A stretch of DNA of 64,000 bases from Pontiella desulfatans (GCF_900890425.1 NZ_CAAHFG010000001.1:248001-312000), one strand, 5' to 3'. Positions 9,062 through 18,131 are shown, counted from the first letter of the stretch. Numbers and translations: made by a program. The notes: a model not told the origin generated them from the letters alone.

Positions 9062-10108
9062 TTAGTCGCGGCTCTTGACGGAAACCGCGTCGCCGTCGCG
9101 TAGGCGGCCGATGCTGTTGGCGACGATCTGTTCGCCGCCGGTGAGGCCGGAGAGGATTTCGATCTCGGTGCCCGTGTCGGTTCCGGTGGCAACGGGGATG
9201 CGCTTGACGGCGTCGTTTTCAATGGCGTAGACGTGCGGGGCGCCGTCGTTGAGGCGGACGGCCCCGGCGGGCAGCACGAGGGCGTTGCGGCGATTTTCGA
9301 GTTCGACGCTCACCTTGCCGTACATGCCGGGGAAGAGCAGCCCCTTGGCGTTGTCGAGGTCGATCTCGGTACGCATGCGGCGGGTTTTGGGGTCGAGTAC
9401 GCCGGCCGTGCGGGAGATCAACGCTTCGAAGGTTTGGCCGGGATAGGCATCGAAGGCGAGCGTGGCCTTGTCGCCGTTGTTGAGCCAAACGGCTTCGCGT
9501 TCGGGGATGAAGGTCACGACGCGCAGCGGGGAAACGGAGGCCACTTCCAAAAGGATGTTGCCGGAGTCGGCTTCGACCAGATCGCCGGGATCAACGTTGC
9601 GGACGGATACGGTTCCATCGAACGGCGCGGGGATCCGGGTGTAGGCCAGCATCTGGTTCGCTTCCACCAGCTTGGCTTCGGTGACGGCCTTGGCGGCCTC
9701 GGCCTGCTGCAACCGGAGCTCCGCTTCCTGCGCCGCTTTTTCGGTGATGGATCCTTTTTCGGCCAGTTTCTTCACGCGTTGTTGTTCGGATTGGGCGGCG
9801 GCGAGGGCGGCCTCGCGATCCTTGATCTCGGCCTTGAGCACATCGACGGCGGCGGCCAGCTCGGGGGCATCGATTTCAACCATGGGCTGGCCTTTTTGGA
9901 CCGGGGTGCCGATATCGACCAGCACGGCCTTCACGTAGCCGGTAACGCGTGCGCCAATGCTGGCGGTGTGGAAGGCTTCAATGCTGGCGGGCTGGGTGGT
10001 GGTGATGGACAGATCCTTTTTCTGGACGGGCACGAGTTCAACCGGTGCGGTCGCAAATGCGGCTGCGCATGTGAAGGCGACTGCGTATGGAATATATATT
10101 TTTTTCAC
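9062..10108 (-). CDS. RND efflux periplasmic adaptor (membrane fusion protein)
   Basis: This protein bridges the RND pump and the outer-membrane channel in the periplasm. The 348-residue protein has a signal peptide (cleavage near residue 19). It follows the HlyD/AcrA layout: a lipoyl half (GARVTGYVKAVLVDIGTPVQKGQPM), a coiled-coil hairpin at about 75-145 rich in Ala, Glu and Gln, the second lipoyl half (IPAPFDGTVSVRNVDPGDLV), a beta-barrel and a membrane-proximal domain. It is the first gene of the operon, 13 bp ahead of the RND transporter. An inverted repeat about 50-65 bp upstream is a possible operator. Confidence 0.9.
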   Translation of the reverse strand: MKKIYIPYAVAFTCAAAFATAPVELVPVQKKDLSITTTQPASIEAFHTASIGARVTGYVKAVLVDIGTPVQKGQPMVEIDAPELAAAVDVLKAEIKDREAALAAAQSEQQRVKKLAEKGSITEKAAQEAELRLQQAEAAKAVTEAKLVEANQMLAYTRIPAPFDGTVSVRNVDPGDLVEADSGNILLEVASVSPLRVVTFIPEREAVWLNNGDKATLAFDAYPGQTFEALISRTAGVLDPKTRRMRTEIDLDNAKGLLFPGMYGKVSVELENRRNALVLPAGAVRLNDGAPHVYAIENDAVKRIPVATGTDTGTEIEILSGLTGGEQIVANSIGRLRDGDAVSVKSRD

Positions 10109-10155
10109 TGATATCTCCTGTTCGGCAATGGCATTGCGTCAATGTGTTTCCAAAA

Positions 10156-10174
10156 CATGATCATATTTATCATG
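10156..10174. promoter_or_regulatory. inverted repeat, possible operator of the efflux operon
   Basis: The hexamer CATGAT and its exact complement ATCATG are separated by seven AT-rich bases. It sits in the leader of the efflux operon, where a TetR- or MarR-type repressor could bind. No regulator gene is adjacent, so this is weak. Confidence 0.3.
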
Positions 10175-10235
10175 ATAATATGCGTAATGACGAGTCGTAT
10201 TAGTGTTTATGGACAGGAGCGATGCGTATCCAAAC

Positions 10236-10264
10236 GAAAAAAGGGCGCCCGATTGGGCGCCCTT
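10236..10264 (-). terminator. Rho-independent terminator after the porin gene
   Basis: On the minus strand a perfect 10-bp stem (AAGGGCGCCC with GGGCGCCCTT) around a 4-nt loop is followed by a run of T. It lies 40 bp past the porin stop codon. Confidence 0.9.
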
Positions 10265-10304
10265 GGGGGGGTAGGTAGGGTGGGTTAATCACCCAATGTA
10301 AAGC

Positions 10305-11435
10305 TTACCAGCTGATGCGCAGGGCGGAGGTTACTCCGTAGCCGTTGTAGTCTGCACCGGTTCCGCCGAGGTTTTTACCGAAGTTGTATTCGACGGCGTT
10401 ATGCCATTTCAGCTTGTGGCCATAGAGGTACCAGTTGAAGCCGGCCAGCAGGTTGTGCGCGGTTTCAACTTTGGTCTTGGCCACATTGCGGGAGGCGTAG
10501 CGGGCCATGTTGACATCCACTTCGCTGTCCAGACTGGTTACGCCGGCATATTCAAGCACGATCTGGAACTCGTCGGAGATATCGTAGAACGGCTTGATGG
10601 AACCGCCGAACAGGTCGCTCATTCCGTCCATGCCAACCGCATAGGAAAGGTCGGACCAGATGCCGATGTTGTCATTGATTTTGGTTTTGTGGACGAGGGC
10701 CACAATGTGCTCCAGATCGCGGGTTCCGTTATCGTAGCCTTGGTCGCTTTCTTCGGCACCGTTGTAGACATAATCAAGGCGGAGATCGCCCTTGCCGACT
10801 TTGTGCCCAACGGAAAACAGGCCGAAGTAGCCGTTGTCGAAGTGGCCGAATTCCGGCTCGCCGCTGGCCGAGAAAACCCCCGCTTTGTAGCTGAGGTCTT
10901 CAACGTCGCCACCCAGGGTTGCGCCGGTGAAGTACTCCGTGCCGAACCACATGTTGCCGGCCACAATGTTGCGTTCCGGTACGATCAACTTTTTGGAGGA
11001 AGTGCCACCATCAAGGGTGAACCCTGCGGACTGCTTACCCACTTTCAACGTTGCGGCGTCGGAAAACTTCCATTTGGCATAGACGTCGGTCAGGCGGTTG
11101 TAGAATTGATCCCACTCGCCGGAGTCGGCTTCGTTCATATCCATGTCCATTTCGGCATGCAGGGTCAGGTTCTGGAAGAACGTACCCTTGAAGCCGAAGC
11201 GGAAACGGCGCCAGACGATATCTTCGTTGGCGAGGTCTCCATCGTTAAAGGAGAAGGCGTCTCCCTGCAGGCGCCCGGTAATGCCGAAGTTCTGCATCAC
11301 CTTGGCTTCATCATTGTCATACCAGGTGCCGTAGCCCCAAATCGTATCGTAGATCGATGCCTCTTCCTCGGCAAAGACCGGTGCTGCGCAGAGCGCGAAG
11401 GCCAGGGCCATCCCAATTGCGGTTGTTTTTTTCAT
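10305..11435 (-). CDS. OprO/OprP-like phosphate-selective porin
   Basis: This is an outer-membrane beta-barrel porin of about 376 residues, probably letting phosphate or polyphosphate into the periplasm. It has a signal peptide (cleavage after VFA, about residue 22). Alternating aromatic/polar strands fill the rest, including FRFGFKGTFFQNLTLHAEMD and the loop DVYAKWKFSDAATLKVGKQ, a pattern of the OprO/OprP family, and it ends in an aromatic residue (ALRISW). The start at 11435 is chosen because GGAGG lies six bases upstream. Three Pho-box-like repeats about 170-200 bp upstream and a strong terminator make it a single-gene, phosphate-regulated unit. The substrate is inferred from family and context. 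Confidence 0.8.
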   Translation of the reverse strand: MKKTTAIGMALAFALCAAPVFAEEEASIYDTIWGYGTWYDNDEAKVMQNFGITGRLQGDAFSFNDGDLANEDIVWRRFRFGFKGTFFQNLTLHAEMDMDMNEADSGEWDQFYNRLTDVYAKWKFSDAATLKVGKQSAGFTLDGGTSSKKLIVPERNIVAGNMWFGTEYFTGATLGGDVEDLSYKAGVFSASGEPEFGHFDNGYFGLFSVGHKVGKGDLRLDYVYNGAEESDQGYDNGTRDLEHIVALVHKTKINDNIGIWSDLSYAVGMDGMSDLFGGSIKPFYDISDEFQIVLEYAGVTSLDSEVDVNMARYASRNVAKTKVETAHNLLAGFNWYLYGHKLKWHNAVEYNFGKNLGGTGADYNGYGVTSALRISW

Positions 11436-11605
11436 GTTCATCCTCCGTTCAGGTTTCATTAGGCAAAATGGTTTCAAACCTCTGAAATCCCCTTTGCCGC
11501 TTGTTTTAGCGGGTCTCTGCCCCCTTGTAGCACTCCAATGTTTGGGGAATGTTCGCCGCGCATTGGATCTCCTTGTTAAATATGTGCGTATGATTAGGGG
11601 TGAAG

Positions 11606-11635
11606 TGTTAGGGGATTGTGAGGAGGGTATTAGAG
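11606..11635 (-). promoter_or_regulatory. Pho-box-like triple repeat upstream of the porin
   Basis: On the plus strand TTAG, TGAG and TTAG cores at 11608, 11619 and 11630 keep an exact 11-bp period. The middle unit is degenerate. It faces the porin gene. Confidence 0.5.
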
Positions 11636-11700
11636 ATTAGTAACGGGCAAGCGCGGTGTTTGGAGTGTTGCCCGGGGGGTTGGATTTGGCTAGGGCGCAT

Positions 11701-11727
11701 AAAAAAGGCTCCCCCGCGAGGGGGAGC
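11701..11727 (-). terminator. Rho-independent terminator after the first Na+/phosphate cotransporter
   Basis: On the minus strand GCTCCCCC pairs perfectly with GGGGGAGC around a TCGC loop, followed by CTTTTTT. It lies 27 bp past the stop codon. Confidence 0.9.
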
Positions 11728-11753
11728 TTGGTCGTTAACGGATGGCCGTTTCG

Positions 11754-13430
11754 CTATTTTTCGCCCGCGACGACCTCGGCAATATTATAGGCGTGGTCTT
11801 TCATGCGGCGGTAGTTGTTGAGCATATCGGTGAAAACCAGGCTTTGAAGGGGCGAAGTTTTGCTTTCCGCGAGCCGTTGTAGATGTTGGCGCCGCGATGT
11901 TTTCATCTGGCGGGTGATGGCATCGCTGTCGGTTTGCGCTTTCCCGAGGATGTACAGGTTTTCGTTTCGCTCGGCTTCGTTGACCATTTTGATGTATTCG
12001 GAGACGCGCGAGTGAAGTTCCAGCAGTTCAATCCGGCCTTCCTGACACGTCTCCAACTGGTTGTTCCGCAGTTTAACGTGCCCTTTGAGCACGTTCACGA
12101 TGTAGTCCGAGAGACTTTCGTATTCATCGGCGATCCGCATTTCACGGCGGGCTTCCTCCATCACATCGTGCGGAACCTGGCCGGTGAGCATCTCGCTGAG
12201 GAAGACCACAATCTCTTTTTGCACATTGTCGAGGATGCCTTCGTAGTGGAAGATTTTGCTCTCCAGTTCATCGAGCTGTTCGGTGCTGTGGAGCACCTGG
12301 TCCAGCCAGCCGGCCATCTTTTCGACGCTTTCGGCCATGAACAGGATTTGCTTGCGCGATTGCACAATGGCCAGCGAGGGGGTATCCAGCATGCGCACAT
12401 CGAAATAGGTGAGATGGTTGATTTCGTCGATGGTCTTTTCCGGGACGAGTTTTTCAACCAGTTTGGCCAACGGTTTCATCAGCGGTAGGAAAATGATGGT
12501 GTTGATGAGGTTGAAGCCGGTATGGACCAGGGCGATCTTCGCGGTGATGTCGTCCCACCCCTCCTGTGTTTTGGCAAAGAATCCTTCCAGATGGACAAAG
12601 AGCCCTTCGATGCCCTTCACATAGGCAAAGAAGAAGGGGATCAGCCACAGGGTGCCGATGACATTGAAAATAATGTGTGCATAGGCCGCGCGCTTGGCAT
12701 TGGTGGAGGTGCCGATGGAGGCCAGGAAGGCGGTAATCGTGGTGCCGATGTTCAGGCCCAGCACAAGGGCCGCCGCCGTGTCGAACCCGATGATCCCGCC
12801 CTGGGCCAACACGATCGTGACGCCGATCGTGGCCGAGGAGGATTGCACGATCATGGTGGCAATGCACCCGAAGAAAGCGCATTTGAGCACGCCCCACAAG
12901 GTTCCGGCATCCATCACGGAAAACACTTGGGTGAGGTATGCCTTCACTTCCGGCGTCTTGAACGCGCCGCCCATGGTCTCGAGCCCGAAAAAGACCATGC
13001 CTACGCCCAGCAGGGCCATGGCGGTATAACGGACGCGCTCCTTTTTGGAGAACAGGAAGAAAAAGGCGGCAACCCCGAGCGCCGGAAGGCCAAACTTCCC
13101 GATCTTGAGCGCAATGATCCATGCCGTGACCGTGGTGCCGATGTTGGCGCCGAGAATCACGCCGATGGCCTGCATCAGCGTCATGAACCCGCTGTTCACA
13201 AAACCGACCACCATCACCGTGGTCACCGAGCTCGACTGGACAATGCCCGTAATCAGGGTGCCGATCGCACAGGCCGCCAAGCGGTTGTCGGTCACTGCGC
13301 TGATCATTTTGCGAAGCCGGCTGCCCGCAACCGCCTGCATGCCTTCGGACATGTATTTCATGCCCAGAAGAAAGATTCCGAGTCCTCCGACAACCTTGAA
13401 AAGGATCTCCTGAATTGCGTGCCATTCCAT
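11754..13430 (-). CDS. Na+/phosphate cotransporter with PhoU-like C-terminal domain (first copy)
   Basis: This is an inner-membrane Na+/Pi symporter of the NptA/YjbB type, 558 residues. The N-terminal membrane part (to about residue 315) contains two inverted Na_Pi_cotrans repeats, each with a QSSS signature (TGIVQSSSVTTVMVVGF and TMIVQSSSATIGVTIVL). The C-terminal part (about 340-558) is helical and PhoU-like, with many Glu/Met/Leu residues, and may link transport to Pho signalling. It is a paralogue of the gene at 16431-18131 with matching architecture. Pho-box-like repeats sit 40-57 bp upstream but point away from the gene. YjbB-type proteins can also export phosphate, so direction is uncertain. 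Confidence 0.9.
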   Translation of the reverse strand: MEWHAIQEILFKVVGGLGIFLLGMKYMSEGMQAVAGSRLRKMISAVTDNRLAACAIGTLITGIVQSSSVTTVMVVGFVNSGFMTLMQAIGVILGANIGTTVTAWIIALKIGKFGLPALGVAAFFFLFSKKERVRYTAMALLGVGMVFFGLETMGGAFKTPEVKAYLTQVFSVMDAGTLWGVLKCAFFGCIATMIVQSSSATIGVTIVLAQGGIIGFDTAAALVLGLNIGTTITAFLASIGTSTNAKRAAYAHIIFNVIGTLWLIPFFFAYVKGIEGLFVHLEGFFAKTQEGWDDITAKIALVHTGFNLINTIIFLPLMKPLAKLVEKLVPEKTIDEINHLTYFDVRMLDTPSLAIVQSRKQILFMAESVEKMAGWLDQVLHSTEQLDELESKIFHYEGILDNVQKEIVVFLSEMLTGQVPHDVMEEARREMRIADEYESLSDYIVNVLKGHVKLRNNQLETCQEGRIELLELHSRVSEYIKMVNEAERNENLYILGKAQTDSDAITRQMKTSRRQHLQRLAESKTSPLQSLVFTDMLNNYRRMKDHAYNIAEVVAGEK

Positions 13431-13469
13431 AGCCGTTCCCCTGCTTGGTGAAAAAAAATCGGGGGAAGG

Positions 13470-13487
13470 CTAACAAAATCCTAACAC
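13470..13487 (+). promoter_or_regulatory. Pho-box-like double repeat between the cotransporter and GNAT genes
   Basis: Two perfect CTAACA units at 13470 and 13481 have an 11-bp period. Their direction matches the GNAT gene (start 13678), yet they are closer to the start of the minus-strand cotransporter. Which promoter they serve is unclear. Confidence 0.5.
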
Positions 13488-13677
13488 GGGGTGCGACCCC
13501 ATAATCCCTCCGGTTGCGCCCGCCGGAAACCACGCCCCGGACCGGTTTTCCCGGGGGCGCTTATTTTATGTTTTATGGGTTGAAAAAACCCGGGGAATAA
13601 ACATATTCAGCGCCGAACGATCCGTTACGCCCAGGACTGGAATCCTGAGGGGGGTCTTTTTCTGATTTCAGGACATT

Positions 13678-14145
13678 ATGAATCCAATGGAAGATGTCGG
13701 CGTGCTTTGTCGCCGCGTTGGTTTGAATCGTGTGGACGACCTCCTCGATCTAGAGGAGGCCTGTTTCAGTTTCGACCGGATTTCCCGCCGAAACCTGCGT
13801 AACCTGCTGCGTTCGCCAAGCGCCTGTTGCCTGGGGGCCTATCACCGGGGTCGACTCGTCGGCAGCATGGTGGTTCTTTTCCGGCGCAATACCCGCACCG
13901 CCCGCATCTATTCCGTCGCCGTCTCTTCGGCCTATCGCGGGAAGGGGATCGCCCGGCGGCTGATGGACCGGGCGGAACGCGAGGCCCGGAGCCGCGGCTG
14001 CACCCGGATGCGCCTGGAGGTTCGCATGGACAATGTTTCGGCCATCAAACTCTACGAAAGCCTCGGCTACGTGGATGCGCGGGTCATGCCCGGCTATTAC
14101 GAAGACGGGACGCACGGCATGTTGTATCTCAAGGAACTGGGCTAG
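13678..14145 (+). CDS. GNAT-family N-acetyltransferase (RimI-like)
   Basis: This 155-residue protein has a single GNAT domain that would transfer an acetyl group from acetyl-CoA to an amine. Motif A, which binds CoA, is visible as VAVSSAYRGKGIARRLMDRAE (R/Q-x-x-G-x-G/A pattern). The C-terminal strand pair (MRLEVRMDNVSAIKLYESLGY) is the usual GNAT motif B. The start follows AGGACATT. It lies 55 bp ahead of a RimK-like ATP-grasp ligase on the same strand. GNAT plus ATP-grasp pairs are known from peptide or amino-acid-conjugate synthesis such as N-acetylglutaminylglutamine, which suggests a small-peptide or protein-modification role. The acceptor is unknown. Confidence 0.85.
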   Translation: MNPMEDVGVLCRRVGLNRVDDLLDLEEACFSFDRISRRNLRNLLRSPSACCLGAYHRGRLVGSMVVLFRRNTRTARIYSVAVSSAYRGKGIARRLMDRAEREARSRGCTRMRLEVRMDNVSAIKLYESLGYVDARVMPGYYEDGTHGMLYLKELG

Positions 14146-14200
14146 ATCGGTGGAACCCCCGCCTGTTTTTCGGGGCATGGCGGCGAATTGGAGCAACAGA

Positions 14201-15682
14201 ATGCCAAAACAATATATTGTCGTGGAGCAGCTGGACGATTGGGCTCCGTTCCTATCCAGCGAAAACCTCCTTACCTTCGAGGATTACCAGCAGCAGGATC
14301 CTTCGCCGGATCAGGGGACGCAGATCATCAACCTGTGCCGCGACCATGAATACATGGGCCGCGGCTACTACTGCTCGCTGCTGGCCGAGGCCCGGGGCGA
14401 CAAGGTGCTGCCTTCGGTGCGCACCATCAACGAGCTGAGCCGGCGGCAGATGTATTCGCTGGGCCTTTCCGCGCTCGATAAGCTTGTGAAGAAAAAGCAG
14501 GCCCATCTCGGCAAGGACGGTTCGGTTTTTGCCCTGCGCGTCTTCTTCGGGACCACCCTGGTCGAAGAGCTGCGGTCGTTGGCCCGCCAGTTGTTCGACC
14601 TCTTCCCGTGCCCGGTGCTGGAGGCGAACTTCCAGCGGATTGGCGAAACGTGGGCGATCGAGTCGGTCCGGTCGATCGGGATCCACCAGCTGGAAGAGGG
14701 CCAGCAGGATGAGTTTGCCGATGCGCTGGATCAGTTCAGCCGCCAGGTCTGGCGCCGCTCGCGCCGCAAGAAGCGCTATGCCTACGACCTGGCCATCCTC
14801 GCCGATCCCGAGGAAAAGCTCCCGCCCAGCAACAAGAAGGCGCTCGAAAACCTCGTTCTTGCCGGCCGGCAGATCGGGATCGACACCGAAATCGTCACGA
14901 AAAACGACTATGCGCGCCTCACCGAGTTCGACGCGCTATTCATTCGCGAAACCACGTCGGTCGACCACCACACCTATCAGTTTGCCCAGAAAGCCGAGCA
15001 TCTGCACATTCCGGTGGTCGACGACACCAACTCGATCCTCAAGTGCGCCAACAAGATCTATCTGGCCGAGCTGCTGCGCGACAACGAACTGGCCACGCCG
15101 AAGACCATGGTGCTCTATCGCGACAAGCCCGAGTCGCTCGCGACCGCCATCGACCAGCTCGGGCTGCCGATCGTGCTCAAGATTCCCGATGGCTCCTTTT
15201 CGAAGGGGGTCTACAAGGTCAATTCGCTGGCCGAGCTAACGGAGCGCACCGCGGAGCTCTTCGAATCCTCGGTGCTCGTGCTGGCGCAGGAGTTCATGTA
15301 TACCGATTTCGACTGGCGCATCGGCGTGCTGGGCGGCCGGCCCCTCTTCGCCTGCAAATATTTCATGTCGAAGGGGCATTGGCAGATCTACAACCACGCC
15401 GCCACCGGAAGCCGCCGCTCGGGCGGTTTCACCACCATGGCCGTCGAGCAGGCCCCGCAGGACGCCGTCAAACTGGCCGTCAAGGCGTGCGGATTGATCG
15501 GCAAGGGGCTCTATGGCGTCGATATCAAGCAGAGCGGCAACCGCTTCGCCGTCATCGAAATCAACGACAACCCCAACATTGATGCCGGGGTCGAAGATAT
15601 GCATCTGGGCAAACTCTGCTACCTGCGGGTGATGGAGCATTTCTTCAGCGAGATGGAGCGCTACCGCTACGGCACCCGTTAG
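14201..15682 (+). CDS. RimK-like ATP-grasp ligase with N-terminal RLAN-type domain
   Basis: This 493-residue enzyme probably joins a carboxylate to an amine using ATP. The N-terminal part (about 1-200) resembles the RimK-like ATP-grasp N-terminal (RLAN) domain. The C-terminal ATP-grasp fold (about 270-485) shows the central-domain segment IVLKIPDGSFSKGVYKV, the nucleotide-contacting ESSVLVLAQEFMYT and the Mg2+-binding acidic cluster FAVIEINDNPNIDAG. The ATG at 14201 is chosen because TGGAG lies seven bases upstream; an in-frame ATG at 14177 lacks this. It is co-directional with the GNAT gene and convergent with a SET-domain gene 15 bp away. The product is not predictable from sequence. Confidence 0.85.
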   Translation: MPKQYIVVEQLDDWAPFLSSENLLTFEDYQQQDPSPDQGTQIINLCRDHEYMGRGYYCSLLAEARGDKVLPSVRTINELSRRQMYSLGLSALDKLVKKKQAHLGKDGSVFALRVFFGTTLVEELRSLARQLFDLFPCPVLEANFQRIGETWAIESVRSIGIHQLEEGQQDEFADALDQFSRQVWRRSRRKKRYAYDLAILADPEEKLPPSNKKALENLVLAGRQIGIDTEIVTKNDYARLTEFDALFIRETTSVDHHTYQFAQKAEHLHIPVVDDTNSILKCANKIYLAELLRDNELATPKTMVLYRDKPESLATAIDQLGLPIVLKIPDGSFSKGVYKVNSLAELTERTAELFESSVLVLAQEFMYTDFDWRIGVLGGRPLFACKYFMSKGHWQIYNHAATGSRRSGGFTTMAVEQAPQDAVKLAVKACGLIGKGLYGVDIKQSGNRFAVIEINDNPNIDAGVEDMHLGKLCYLRVMEHFFSEMERYRYGTR

Positions 15683-15697
15683 TGGAAGGGTTCCTGG

Positions 15698-16285
15698 TCA
15701 GGCCGGGTCGTAGAAGCACTCGCGAATCGACCGGGCCGCGGCCTCTCCGTTGGCAATGAGCAGCAGCGTTTCCCAGGCCTCGTTGCCGAGCAGTCCGCGC
15801 AGGGGCTGTTCAACCTCGGCCAGCCGACCGTAGGCGCCCTCGAGCTTGTTGTCCCATTCGGGGTGGTGCCGGGTCAGGTCGTCCGGGAAAACGGTTTTGC
15901 GAGCGTGGCCTTCGTCGCAGGCGTCAAACGGTTCGATGATATTCAGGTAGCCGTAGTTGTCCGTCAGTTCCTCGCCCGGCTGGATGTCGCGCACGGCGAT
16001 TTCCAGTTGGTAGGGGGTCAGGATGCAGTTGGAGTCGAAGCTATGGTTGACGTAGCGGTTATGGTCCCAGCAGAGCACGAAATGGCCGTGGCGGTCGCGG
16101 AAGCAATATTTGAGCATGCGTTCGCGCAGGTCGGCCGGATAGCGCCCGACCTCTTCCGGGGGGAGCGTGCGGTCGAGCGCATCCTGCACCCACACGATGG
16201 TTCCTTTGGGAATGAAGCCGGTGGCGAAGACCCCGTGGCCGATTTCGGGGTTCACGAAGCGTAGTTCTGTTTCCGGGTGTATCAT
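15698..16285 (-). CDS. SET-domain protein (putative lysine methyltransferase)
   Basis: This 195-residue protein is essentially one SET domain, the S-adenosylmethionine-dependent lysine methyltransferase fold. The two key signatures are present: NRYVNHSFDSNC (the NHS cofactor motif) and GEELTDNYGY (the ELTxxY catalytic motif). The N-terminal strand GHGVFATGFIPKGTIVW is also typical. An open frame continues upstream of the ATG at 16285, but that region carries the terminator of the neighbouring gene, so I exclude it. It sits between the ATP-grasp ligase (convergent) and the second cotransporter (upstream, same strand). Bacterial SET proteins are uncommon and the target is unknown. Confidence 0.85.
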   Translation of the reverse strand: MIHPETELRFVNPEIGHGVFATGFIPKGTIVWVQDALDRTLPPEEVGRYPADLRERMLKYCFRDRHGHFVLCWDHNRYVNHSFDSNCILTPYQLEIAVRDIQPGEELTDNYGYLNIIEPFDACDEGHARKTVFPDDLTRHHPEWDNKLEGAYGRLAEVEQPLRGLLGNEAWETLLLIANGEAAARSIRECFYDPA

Positions 16286-16376
16286 GGGGCGCCGTCCTTC
16301 AAGGGGTGGTTTCTGGTGGTGCGCATTATGTTTTCCGGCGGAACCTTGTCGAGCCGGATTTTCGTCCAGACCCAAG

Positions 16377-16406
16377 AAAAAAGGCCCTCCCGCTGCCGGA
16401 AGGGCC
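16377..16406 (-). terminator. Rho-independent terminator after the second Na+/phosphate cotransporter
   Basis: Read on the minus strand, GGCCCTTCC pairs with GGGAGGGCC (one mismatch) around a GC-rich loop and is followed by TTTTTT. It begins 25 bp past the stop codon. Confidence 0.8.
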
Positions 16407-16430
16407 CGTCTGCCGACAGGGGCGTTTCCC

Positions 16431-18131
16431 CTATTTCTCGCCGACGACGACCTCGGCAATGTTGAGGGCGTGGTCTTTCATCCGGCGGTAGTAGTTGAGG
16501 ATGTCGGTGAAGGCCAGGCTGAAGAAGGGCGAAACCTCCTCGTTCTGGAGCCGTTCGAGGTGCTGGCGGCGGAACTCCTTCATCTGGGCGGTGATGGCCG
16601 CGCCTTCGGCTGTGGCCCAGGAAAGCAGGTCCGCCGTGCTTCCATCCTTCACATGCTTGTTGACGCGCTCGATGTATTTCCCGATCCGGTCGTTGAGCGC
16701 CAGCAGTTTTTCCCGGGCCGGCCCATCGAGCGGAAGCTCCATCTCTTCGAGTTTCTTGATGCCCTTGAGCACGTTTGCGGCGTAGTCGGAGAGCGATTCG
16801 TATTCATCGGCGATGCGCATCTGCTTCTGGGCTTTTTTGGTGATCTCCTGCGGTACCTGCCCCGATACCAGTTTGCTGAGGAAGATGAAGATTTCCTTCT
16901 GGACGTTGTCGAGGATCTCCTCGCGGTGGAACAGTTTGCGCTGGATTTCCGGATCGAGCTTTTCGCTCTCCAGGCAAACCCGCAGTTTGGCCATCATGCC
17001 TTCGACACTTTCGCCCATGAAGTTGAGCTGGCCCTGCGACTGGACGATGCCGAGCGAAGGCGTATCGAGCATGCGCACGTCGAGGAAGGTGAGGTGCGCG
17101 GCTTCCTTGACTTCCTTCTCCGGTGCGAGCCAGGTCACGAACTTGGCCAGCAGGCCGACGAACGGCAGGAAGATAATGACGTTTGCCACGTTGAACGTGG
17201 TGTGGGTGAGCGCAATGCCGGAGGTGATGATCAATCCGAACTCCTTCTCATCCATGTTGTCGATGCTGATATCCAGCGGATTGAAGCCCGTTTTCCACGC
17301 AACCAGGGCGGACAGGCCCTTGATCGCAAACGGGAACAGGGCAATAAACCAGGCCGTTCCCAGAACATTGAAGAAAAAGTGGGCGTAGGCCGCGCGCTTG
17401 GCATTGGTGGTGGTGCCGATCGAGGCGAGCAGGGCGGTGATGGTGGTTCCAATGTTTTCGCCCATCACCAGCGCGGCGGCGGTTCTGAATTCAATCACGC
17501 CCATGGCGGCAAGGCCGATCGTGATGCCGAGCGTGGCCGAGGAGGACTGGACGATCATGGTCAGCACCATGCCGACCAAGGCGCATTTGATGATGCCGAG
17601 GTAGGAGGTGGCCTGGAAGGCATGGAACCACGCGTTGAACTCCTCGTGCGAGCGCAGCGGTTTGAATCCGTTCTTCATCAGTTCAAGGCCATAGAAGACC
17701 ATGCCGATGCCCATGATGGTCATGCCGATGTAGCGGATGCGCTCGTTTTTGGAGAACAGGAAGAAAAAGGCGGCGATGCCCAGGATGGGGAGGCCCCATT
17801 TGCCAATGTTCAGCACCAGGATCCAGCCTGTGATGGTGGTGCCGATGTTGGCGCCGAGAATCACCCCGATCGCCTGCATCAGGTTCATGATGGCCGAGTT
17901 GACGAAGCCGACCACCATGACGGTGGTCACCGAACTCGACTGCACCAGCATTGTAACCAGCAGGCCCATCAGAACGCCCATGATCCGGTTGTTGGTGGCC
18001 GCGCTGATGATGGTGCGCAAGCGGTCGCCGGATACGGCCTGCAAGCCTTCCGACATATGTTTCATTCCGAGCAGGAAAATGCCCAATCCGCCTACGACCT
18101 TTAAAGCGATTTGCATGAAGCTGACGTCCAT
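16431..18131 (-). CDS. Na+/phosphate cotransporter with PhoU-like C-terminal domain (second copy)
   Basis: This 566-residue inner-membrane Na+/Pi symporter is a close paralogue of the gene at 11754-13430. Both share the start layout (KVVGGLGIFLLGMKHMSEG), two QSSS repeats (TMLVQSSSVTTVMVVGF and TMIVQSSSATLGITIGL) and the same C-terminal ending (YRRMKDHALNIAEVVVGEK). The PhoU-like tail spans about residues 345-566. It lies directly downstream of phoB-phoR on the same strand with Pho-box-like repeats in the 92-bp gap. The duplication looks old, because the two proteins differ throughout. Transport direction is not certain. Confidence 0.9.
   Translation of the reverse strand: MDVSFMQIALKVVGGLGIFLLGMKHMSEGLQAVSGDRLRTIISAATNNRIMGVLMGLLVTMLVQSSSVTTVMVVGFVNSAIMNLMQAIGVILGANIGTTITGWILVLNIGKWGLPILGIAAFFFLFSKNERIRYIGMTIMGIGMVFYGLELMKNGFKPLRSHEEFNAWFHAFQATSYLGIIKCALVGMVLTMIVQSSSATLGITIGLAAMGVIEFRTAAALVMGENIGTTITALLASIGTTTNAKRAAYAHFFFNVLGTAWFIALFPFAIKGLSALVAWKTGFNPLDISIDNMDEKEFGLIITSGIALTHTTFNVANVIIFLPFVGLLAKFVTWLAPEKEVKEAAHLTFLDVRMLDTPSLGIVQSQGQLNFMGESVEGMMAKLRVCLESEKLDPEIQRKLFHREEILDNVQKEIFIFLSKLVSGQVPQEITKKAQKQMRIADEYESLSDYAANVLKGIKKLEEMELPLDGPAREKLLALNDRIGKYIERVNKHVKDGSTADLLSWATAEGAAITAQMKEFRRQHLERLQNEEVSPFFSLAFTDILNYYRRMKDHALNIAEVVVGEK

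Noticed and set aside
9049-9222. N-terminal extension of the RND transporter
   Set aside because: It overlaps the adaptor gene out of frame and is Pro/Ser/Arg-rich; a good ribosome-binding site precedes the ATG at 9048.
16286-16459. N-terminal extension of the SET-domain protein
   Set aside because: It runs through the terminator of the neighbouring cotransporter gene and has no homology-like features.
16167-18104. 645-codon open frame on the plus strand opposite the second cotransporter
   Set aside because: His/Asp/Gly-rich low-complexity translation without motifs; the minus-strand cotransporter explains the coding signal.
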